DNA of 11,882 nt, from assembly GCA_964568355.1 (NCBI GenBank), contig CAZMRK010000017.1, positions 1 to 11,882 of the forward strand. Direction: 5' to 3'. The notes under the pieces were generated by a model. The model was not told the origin of the DNA. It did not search any database and worked only from the letters and a program-made list of their open reading frames with translations. The translations under genes and the position numbers were made by a program. This document shows positions 6,993 through 11,882 of this stretch, in pieces (position 1 is the first letter of the stretch; every line of letters starts with the position of its first letter). The DNA comes from JAJPJX01 sp964568355. GTDB taxonomy: Bacteria > Acidobacteriota > Terriglobia > Bryobacterales > Bryobacteraceae.

Positions 6993-8740
6993 TGACCATG
7001 TGCGGAAAACATCCATTCACGCTCGCCGCTTTGTTCCTGAGTTCGCTTACCGGCAGCCTGGCGCAACCGGTTCGGAAAATGCCGGTCCTGCCGCCCGACA
7101 TCATGCCGCAGAGGGCCCAGGCCCGTTCGATGGTGATTACGCCCTTGGGGATTGTTTCAACGGGGCAAACCCTCGCATCCGAGGCCGGCGCGGCGGTGCT
7201 GGCGCGCGGAGGATCGGCGATGGACGCGGCCATCGCCGCCAATGCTGCCATCGGCGTCGTCGAATACATGAACAACGGGATCGGCGGCGATCTGTTTGCG
7301 ATTTATTACGAAGCCAAGACCGGCAAGGTGTACGGCATGAACGCCAGCGGCTGGTCGGCAAAAGGAATGACGCTCGAATATCTGCGGAAGAAAGGCTACA
7401 CGCAGATGCCGCATCTGGGGATTGACTCCGTTACCGTGCCCGGCTGTGTGGACGGCTGGAGCAAGATGCACCAGCGGTTTGGGCGGCTTCCCTGGCGTGA
7501 CCTGTTTCAGCCGGCAATTTACTATGCCGAGCACGGATTTCCCCTGACCGAAGTGATCCACGATCGCTGGCGCAGCAACGAGCCGAAGATCGCGCTCGAC
7601 GACGAAGGGGCGCGCCTGTTTCTGCCGGGCGGCAGAGCGCCGAAAGTCGGCGATGTCTTCCGGAATCCGGATCTTGCCAGGACTCTCGCGTTGCTGGCGG
7701 CCGGAGGCTCCGACGCCTTCTATCGCGGCCCGATCGCGGCGGCCATTTTGAAGACATCCGAGAGCCTGGAGGGCGTACTCGACCGGTCGGATCTCGCCGA
7801 CTATCAAGCGGAGTGGGTGGAGCCCATCTCGACCACGTATCGCGGCTGGAAGGTCTATGAGTTGCCGCCGAACGGTCAGGGAATGGCCGCGCTGGAGATG
7901 CTGAACGTCATGGAGCAGTTTCCCATTTCCAATTACCCGCTCCTCAGTGCTCCGGCGTTTCATTGGGAAATCGAGGCCCAGAAGATCGCCTACCAGGATC
8001 TGCTGAAGTATCTGGCGGATCCGCGCTTCGCGCAGATCCCCGTGACCGGTCTGATCTCGAAGGAGTACGCGGCCAGGCGGGCGCGGGAGATCGATTCCTC
8101 GCGCGCCAATTGCTCGGTGCGTCCGGGGAAGCCGGAACTGGAAGGCCATGGCGACACCATCTACCTGACCGCGGTTGACAAGGATGGCAATATCGTCTCG
8201 CTCATTCAGAGCCTCTTCAATGCCTATGGCTCGGCGGTCGTCGTGCGCGGCATGGGCTTCCACCTTCAAAATCGTGGTGGTCTGTTTGTGTTCGACCCAA
8301 AGGAGCCCAATGTGGTTGGCCCTCGCAAGCGGACGTTTCACACCATCATTCCAGCTTTCATGGAGCGCGGCCCCCTGCATATCGGCTTCGGGATTATGGG
8401 CGGCTTGAATCAGGCACAGGCACACGCGCAATTCGTTTCCTCAATTGTCGATCACTCTCTGAATATTCAGGCCGCCATTGAAGCGCCCCGGTTCACCAAG
8501 CTGGACTTTTCCGGCTGTGATGTTCTGATCGAAAGTCGTATCCCGCCGCTGGTTCTTGAACAATTACGCGCGAAGGGGCACAACCTGTCGATACGAGGGC
8601 CGTACTCGGGCGATATGGGGGGCGGCCATGTGGTTCTGCACGACTCTGCCGCGCACGTCAATTACGGCGCATCTTCGCCCCGGCAGGATGGGGCTGCGGC
8701 GCCGGAAACCCCGGATTTCTATTCAAAGAAAGGAAAATAA
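6992..8740 (+). CDS. Secreted gamma-glutamyltransferase-like Ntn hydrolase (non-canonical)
   Basis: This 582-residue protein belongs to the gamma-glutamyltransferase superfamily, whose precursor cuts itself before a Thr that then attacks an amide bond. A signal peptide covers residues 1-24 (cleavage near SLA/Q) and points to the periplasm. The large-subunit start is clear: STGQTLASEAGAAVLARGG, then DAAIAANAAIGVVE and NNGIGGDLF (94-102). The cleavage site and nucleophile lie at GHGDTIYLTAVDKDGN, with Thr389. The oxyanion glycines are Gly470-Gly471 (GIMGG). Residues that hold glutamate in E. coli Ggt are not kept: Arg114 aligns with Ser119, Asp433 with Leu431, and Ser462 with His450. The enzyme therefore groups by eye with GGT-like amidohydrolases and acylases rather than glutathione enzymes. 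ATG 6992 overlaps the receptor stop (TGATG); ATG 6998 two codons on is an equally possible start. Likely role: splitting an amide in material brought in by the receptor. Confidence 0.88.
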   Translation: MTMCGKHPFTLAALFLSSLTGSLAQPVRKMPVLPPDIMPQRAQARSMVITPLGIVSTGQTLASEAGAAVLARGGSAMDAAIAANAAIGVVEYMNNGIGGDLFAIYYEAKTGKVYGMNASGWSAKGMTLEYLRKKGYTQMPHLGIDSVTVPGCVDGWSKMHQRFGRLPWRDLFQPAIYYAEHGFPLTEVIHDRWRSNEPKIALDDEGARLFLPGGRAPKVGDVFRNPDLARTLALLAAGGSDAFYRGPIAAAILKTSESLEGVLDRSDLADYQAEWVEPISTTYRGWKVYELPPNGQGMAALEMLNVMEQFPISNYPLLSAPAFHWEIEAQKIAYQDLLKYLADPRFAQIPVTGLISKEYAARRAREIDSSRANCSVRPGKPELEGHGDTIYLTAVDKDGNIVSLIQSLFNAYGSAVVVRGMGFHLQNRGGLFVFDPKEPNVVGPRKRTFHTIIPAFMERGPLHIGFGIMGGLNQAQAHAQFVSSIVDHSLNIQAAIEAPRFTKLDFSGCDVLIESRIPPLVLEQLRAKGHNLSIRGPYSGDMGGGHVVLHDSAAHVNYGASSPRQDGAAAPETPDFYSKKGK

Positions 8741-8742
8741 CG

Positions 8743-9981
8743 ATGTCTCAGCAATCATCCAAGGCGGTTAGCCGCCGGGCCTTCCTGGGAGCCTCCGCAG
8801 TATCCGGAATCGCCATGGCGTCCCAAACACAAGCTGCGGGGAGTCCGCCCCCGAGCGGAAAACAGGTCAAGGTGGGAGTCGTGGGCGGGAACTTCGGTAC
8901 TCAGTTTCCCTGGCATCTGCACCCGAATGCGAAAGTCACCGCGGTCTGTGACATCCGTCCGGACCGGCTTGATCACATGGCCACCGTGTTCCACTGTGAG
9001 AGCCGGTACAAATCATTCGATGAGTTCCTGAAGCACCCGGATCTGGATGCGGTGGCTGTCTTTACGCCTGTGCCGATGCATGCGTGGATGGCGGTGCAGG
9101 CCATGCGCAGCGGGAAGCACGTAATCAGCGCGGTGGTGGCTGCGCTGAACGAGGAAGAACTCGGCGAGATGCTCGACACGGTCAAAACGACCGGGCTCAA
9201 CTACATGATGGCCGAGACCAGCTATTACCGCCCTGAGATCATCACCTGCCGCAAGCTTTCCGAGGAAAAGAAATTCGGTACGATCTTCTATTCCGAAGCC
9301 GAATACCATCACGAGGGCTTAATTGCCCTGGCGCGAGACGAGCGCGGATTTCCTACCTGGCGCTATGGATTTCCGCCCGCGCAATATTGCTCCCACGCGA
9401 CCGGCATGGTCATTCCGGTGACCGGTGAGCGGTTGGTAGAGGTGCAGGCCATCGGTTGGGGCGACGGCCACGAAATTCTCAAGACCAACCAGTACAACAA
9501 TCCATTTTGGAACGCGACCTGTTTCTTCAAGACCTCCGGCGGGCACGCCGCGCGTATTTCCCTTTGCCGCCATATCGCAGCCGGCGGAACGGAACGCGGA
9601 GCCTTCTACGGCGACCGGATGAGCTACATCATGGCGCGGCCGGAAGGCTCGCCCGACACCATCTCGAGGATTGAGAAGGGCGGAAAAACGGTTCTCGATA
9701 GCAACGGGTATCCGGAAGGCGATGTGAAGGTGGAAGCCTACCAGCAGCCGAACCATTGGGAGACCCTGCCGGAGTCCCTGCGCGTGAAAAGCGGCCATGG
9801 CGGCTCCCATGTATTTTTGGTGAATGAATTCATCCGTTCGATCGTCGAGCAGCGGCGGCCGGTGATTGACATCTATGAGGCCATTGCCTTTACGCTTCCC
9901 GGCATCATTGCGCACAAGTCTGCCCTCAAGGGGGGAGAACTGATGAAGATTCGGGACTACGGGCGGGGAACACCGGCATAG
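8743..9981 (+). CDS. Tat-exported Gfo/Idh/MocA-family oxidoreductase-like protein lacking the EKP lysine
   Basis: This 412-residue protein starts with a Tat signal: SRRAFLG at 10-16, hydrophobic stretch to about 27, and cleavage probably near residues 31-33. Tat export implies that it folds, likely with its nucleotide bound, before reaching the periplasm, as glucose-fructose oxidoreductase does. A Rossmann fold follows, with glycine loop VGVVGGNFG (44-52) and Asp70 ending the second strand (suggests NAD). Family landmarks are TPVPMHAWMAVQAMRSGKHV (108-127) and MMAETSYY (155-162). Where most members have the catalytic Glu-Lys-Pro after GKHV, this one reads Ala130-Val131-Val132. The glycine loop is also one residue shorter than the usual GxGxxG. 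The start is supported by AAAGGA (8729-8734), inside the end of the preceding gene, 8 bases before the ATG. Probable substrates are sugars, polyols or related compounds; true redox activity is uncertain. Confidence 0.88.
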   Translation: MSQQSSKAVSRRAFLGASAVSGIAMASQTQAAGSPPPSGKQVKVGVVGGNFGTQFPWHLHPNAKVTAVCDIRPDRLDHMATVFHCESRYKSFDEFLKHPDLDAVAVFTPVPMHAWMAVQAMRSGKHVISAVVAALNEEELGEMLDTVKTTGLNYMMAETSYYRPEIITCRKLSEEKKFGTIFYSEAEYHHEGLIALARDERGFPTWRYGFPPAQYCSHATGMVIPVTGERLVEVQAIGWGDGHEILKTNQYNNPFWNATCFFKTSGGHAARISLCRHIAAGGTERGAFYGDRMSYIMARPEGSPDTISRIEKGGKTVLDSNGYPEGDVKVEAYQQPNHWETLPESLRVKSGHGGSHVFLVNEFIRSIVEQRRPVIDIYEAIAFTLPGIIAHKSALKGGELMKIRDYGRGTPA

Positions 9982-9989
9982 CTACCGCC

Positions 9990-10018
9990 TTGAGGAACTC
10001 AAAATCCACCATTTTGAG
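9990..10018 (+). promoter_or_regulatory. Overlapping inverted repeats after the operon, attenuator, terminator or operator candidate
   Basis: CTCAAAAT (9998-10005) and ATTTTGAG (10011-10018) form a perfect 8-bp stem with loop CCACC. The left arm can instead pair with TTGAG (9990-9994) across a 3-base loop, so the two hairpins exclude each other. No T-tract follows, so a standard intrinsic terminator is not supported. The position, 16 bases after the Gfo/Idh stop, fits 3'-end processing, attenuation of the downstream receptor gene, or a protein-binding palindrome. No convincing sigma70 promoter is visible in 9982-10061. Confidence 0.4.
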
Positions 10019-10037
10019 GACCTAAAGGCCGCTCCGA

Positions 10038-10067
10038 TGACATGATCGCCTCCGAAGCGTCATGTCA
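10038..10067 (+). promoter_or_regulatory. Hairpin enclosing the start codon of the third receptor
   Basis: TGACATGA (10038-10045) pairs perfectly with TCATGTCA (10060-10067). Inside it, CGC (10047-10049) pairs with GCG (10057-10059) around loop CTCCGAA, leaving one bulged T at 10046. This gives 11 pairs in all. The right arm contains the ATG (10062-10064) of the receptor gene, so the RNA structure would block initiation unless opened. No good ribosome site is visible nearby. The same palindrome could alternatively be a DNA operator. Confidence 0.45.
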
Positions 10068-11882
10068 ACTTCCGTTCGAAATGCCATCTTCCTTTCTCTG
10101 GCGCTCACCACATGGGTGTTCGCCCAGAATGCGTCGCTCCAGGGAATTCTTACCGATTCCAGCGGCGCCATTGTCCAGCAGGTCGAGGTGGTGCTTACTA
10201 AGGTTGAAACAGGGACCACCGCGACCACGAAAACCAACGATGTCGGTCTCTATTCGTTCCCCTCTTTGAGCACCGGAACCTATGTATTGACCGCCTCGAA
10301 GGCCGGATTTCAACAGGCAACCAGCCAGCAGATCCCGATCGCGGTCGGCCAGGCCGCACGCGTCGATATGTCTCTGCAGCCGGGTAACGTAGGAGAGAAG
10401 GTCACGGTTACCGCCAATGCCGCGGCTCTGGAGACCGAGAGCACGCAGGTCGGCCAGGTGATCAACAACCGCACCATCGTCAATCTGCCGCTCAACGGCC
10501 GCAACTATCTGGAACTCGCCAAGCTGACCTCGGGCACCGGCCCCGCGGTCGGCAGCCGGACCGCGAACGCCGGAGCATTCAGCGCCGGCGGCCAGCATGG
10601 CTGGCAGACCAATGTCCAGCTCGACGGCGTAGATAACAATTCCCGGGAGTCCGGCGGCCAGCTCGGCTACGAAGCACAGTCGGTCACGCCCTCGGTCGAT
10701 GCGGTCGAGGAGTTTCGCGTAGTCACGAACAATCTCTCGGCCGAATATGGCGGCCGTATGGGCGGCACCGTGATCGTGAACCTGCGCTCCGGGACCAACA
10801 GCTTTCACGGTTCGGCCTTCGAATTCCTGCGCAATAGCACCCTGGATGGGACCAACTTCTTCGCCAACCTGAACGGAGCCGGAAAGCCGCCATTCAAGCG
10901 CAATCAATTTGGCGGAACCGCCGGCGGGCGGATCATTCGCGACAAGCTGTTCTACTTCGGCAGCTTTGAGGGTACCCGCACCCGGAACGGCCAGAGCTTT
11001 ACTTCTACGGTTCCCACCATGCTGCAGCGCCAGGGCAATTTCTCCCAACAACTGCCCATCTTCGATCCCGCTACCACGCAGGGCTCCGGCGGCTCGATGA
11101 CCCGGCAGCCGTTTGCGGGAAATATCATCCCCCAGTCCCGCTGGGATCCTCTGTTCCCCAAGCTGCTGGCGCTCTACCCGGCGCCGACCACTTCCGGTCT
11201 GGTTAACAACTATTTCTATTCCCCCGTCGAGAAGGACCGCACCGATTCCTACGACGGCAAGCTGGACTACAACTGGAACGACACCACGCGATTCACCGGC
11301 CGTTATAGCTTCCGCAATACCTCGAACCTGCTGCCCGGTCCATTGCCGCTTCCGGCCGATGGCGGCGCCTGGCAGACCGTCGATCTCCAGAGCCACAATG
11401 CCGTGGCCAGCGTCGTTAAGACGTTCAGCCCCACCCTGACCGACGAATTCCGCTTCGGCCTCACCCGCACCCGGTCGCTGCTCGATATTCCCTACACAGA
11501 ATCCCTGTTCAGCGAATACGGCATCCAGGGCATTCCGAAGACGTCCGACCCATCCTCCAACGATCACGGCCTCACGCTCTTTGCGCCAAACGGGTACGCG
11601 TCGCTCGGGCCGATGGCCTACTGGCCCAACACCAATAACCTGGACTACTTCCAGTTTTCGAACATCCTCTATAAAACCGCAGGCAATCACACCTTAAAGT
11701 TCGGCGCCGATATTCATCGCGAGCACCAGTTGCGCCGCGCGGCCCGCTTCTCCCGCGGACAGTACAGTTTCACACGCGAATTCACCGCTGATCCGCAGCA
11801 TCGCGCCACCACGGGCGACGGCCTGGCGGAATTCATGCTGGGTACGGCCGGAGGCGGCACGCTCGGCAACGAGAATGGCGAA
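10062..11882 (+). CDS. Oar-like TonB-dependent outer-membrane receptor, N-terminal 607 residues (cut by right edge)
   Basis: The frame is open from ATG 10062 to the window end, 607 codons. Residues 1-21 form a signal peptide (Arg6, core AIFLSLALTTWV, cleavage after VFA). Residues 23-108 are the carboxypeptidase-regulatory-like Ig fold (LTDSSGAIVQQVEVVL, then NDVGLYSFPSLSTGTY). The plug follows at about 125-250 with IVNLPLNGRNYLEL, QLDGVDNN, SVDAVEEF and GGTVIVNLRSGTNSFHG. Barrel sequence continues past the edge; FKRNQFGG and DKLFYFGSFEGTR are typical of the family. It is clearly related to the receptor at 3741-6992 but diverged throughout, so a recent tandem duplication is unlikely. ATG 10062 is the first start after the in-frame TGA at 10038-10040 and gives an immediate signal peptide, but it lacks a strong ribosome site and lies within a hairpin. 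It may be read through from the operon or be a separate unit. Confidence 0.9.
   Translation, partial: MSTSVRNAIFLSLALTTWVFAQNASLQGILTDSSGAIVQQVEVVLTKVETGTTATTKTNDVGLYSFPSLSTGTYVLTASKAGFQQATSQQIPIAVGQAARVDMSLQPGNVGEKVTVTANAAALETESTQVGQVINNRTIVNLPLNGRNYLELAKLTSGTGPAVGSRTANAGAFSAGGQHGWQTNVQLDGVDNNSRESGGQLGYEAQSVTPSVDAVEEFRVVTNNLSAEYGGRMGGTVIVNLRSGTNSFHGSAFEFLRNSTLDGTNFFANLNGAGKPPFKRNQFGGTAGGRIIRDKLFYFGSFEGTRTRNGQSFTSTVPTMLQRQGNFSQQLPIFDPATTQGSGGSMTRQPFAGNIIPQSRWDPLFPKLLALYPAPTTSGLVNNYFYSPVEKDRTDSYDGKLDYNWNDTTRFTGRYSFRNTSNLLPGPLPLPADGGAWQTVDLQSHNAVASVVKTFSPTLTDEFRFGLTRTRSLLDIPYTESLFSEYGIQGIPKTSDPSSNDHGLTLFAPNGYASLGPMAYWPNTNNLDYFQFSNILYKTAGNHTLKFGADIHREHQLRRAARFSRGQYSFTREFTADPQHRATTGDGLAEFMLGTAGGGTLGNENGE

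Larger units (their letters stand above)
655..9981 (+). other. Predicted six-gene operon
   Basis: Six genes on one strand follow each other with gaps of 6, 0, 50, -1 and 2 bases. The only clear promoter is at 571-599. No intrinsic terminator with a T-tract is seen inside. Encoded in order: SDR oxidoreductase, class III aminotransferase, EamA transporter, Oar-like receptor, GGT-like periplasmic hydrolase, Tat-exported Gfo/Idh-like protein. The mix of outer-membrane uptake, periplasmic hydrolysis, inner-membrane transport and cytoplasmic deamination plus redox suggests a catabolic uptake unit for an amino-containing compound. That role is inferred from context only. Confidence 0.6.

Noticed and set aside
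7157..8431. A 424-codon open frame on the minus strand
   Set aside because: It mirrors the GGT-like gene, where conserved catalytic motifs prove the plus strand; the antisense product has no recognisable fold or ribosome site.
9998..10018. Simple rho-independent terminator
   Set aside because: The stem is perfect but AT-rich, and no run of T follows on either strand, so I list it as a regulatory or processing candidate instead.
10065..11690. A 541-codon open frame on the minus strand
   Set aside because: It lies wholly opposite the third receptor, whose signal peptide, Ig fold and plug motifs are unmistakable. Its translation shows no family features and it arises from GC-rich codon use.
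3741..11882. Recent tandem duplication of the receptor gene
   Set aside because: The two plus-strand receptors share only family motifs; their signal peptides, Ig-like domains and barrel segments differ throughout, and no long nucleotide match is visible.
1..11882. Mobile element, CRISPR array, tRNA or rRNA
   Set aside because: I saw no transposase or integrase motifs, no regularly spaced direct repeats and no tRNA or rRNA signature sequence.

Overview
The window is a GC-rich, gene-dense stretch of bacterial chromosome. The best guess for the source is an acidobacterium of the Bryobacterales/Solibacter type. Three Oar-like outer-membrane receptors (signal peptide, carboxypeptidase-regulatory-like Ig fold, plug, barrel) occur within 12 kb, and a Tat-exported Gfo/Idh/MocA protein of a kind common in Acidobacteriota and Planctomycetota lies beside them. 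The taxon is inferred from gene content only. I see no rRNA, tRNA, insertion sequence, integrase, phage gene or CRISPR array.

Layout. Bases 1-300 (minus strand) hold the first 100 codons of an Oar-like receptor that runs off the left edge. Bases 301-654 are a divergent intergenic region. It has a good sigma70-type promoter facing each way (365-343 leftward, 571-599 rightward), a short inverted repeat at 431-446, and two tandem hairpins at 467-505. From 655 to 9981 six plus-strand genes are packed tightly: SDR oxidoreductase (655-1422), PLP-dependent class III aminotransferase (1429-2769), EamA/DMT transporter (2770-3690), complete Oar-like receptor (3741-6992), secreted gamma-glutamyltransferase-like Ntn hydrolase (6992-8740), and Tat-exported Gfo/Idh/MocA-like protein (8743-9981). 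Gaps are 6, 0, 50, -1 and 2 bases, so a single operon driven from 571-599 is likely. A structured 80-base gap follows, then a third Oar-like receptor (10062 to the right edge, 607 codons seen). Its start codon lies inside a predicted hairpin.

How the genes may work together (inference). The receptor would bring an amino-containing oligomer or conjugate across the outer membrane. The GGT-like hydrolase would split an amide bond in the periplasm. The EamA carrier would move the product across the inner membrane. The aminotransferase would remove the amino group, and the SDR would reduce or oxidise the resulting carbonyl. The Gfo/Idh-like protein would act in the periplasm on a linked sugar or polyol-like part. 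No substrate can be named from sequence. Both periplasmic enzymes lack residues that define the well-studied members of their families: the GGT-like protein keeps the nucleophile Thr389 but not the glutamate-binding Arg, and the Gfo/Idh-like protein lacks the Glu-Lys-Pro motif. This is the main reason to think the pathway is not a textbook one.
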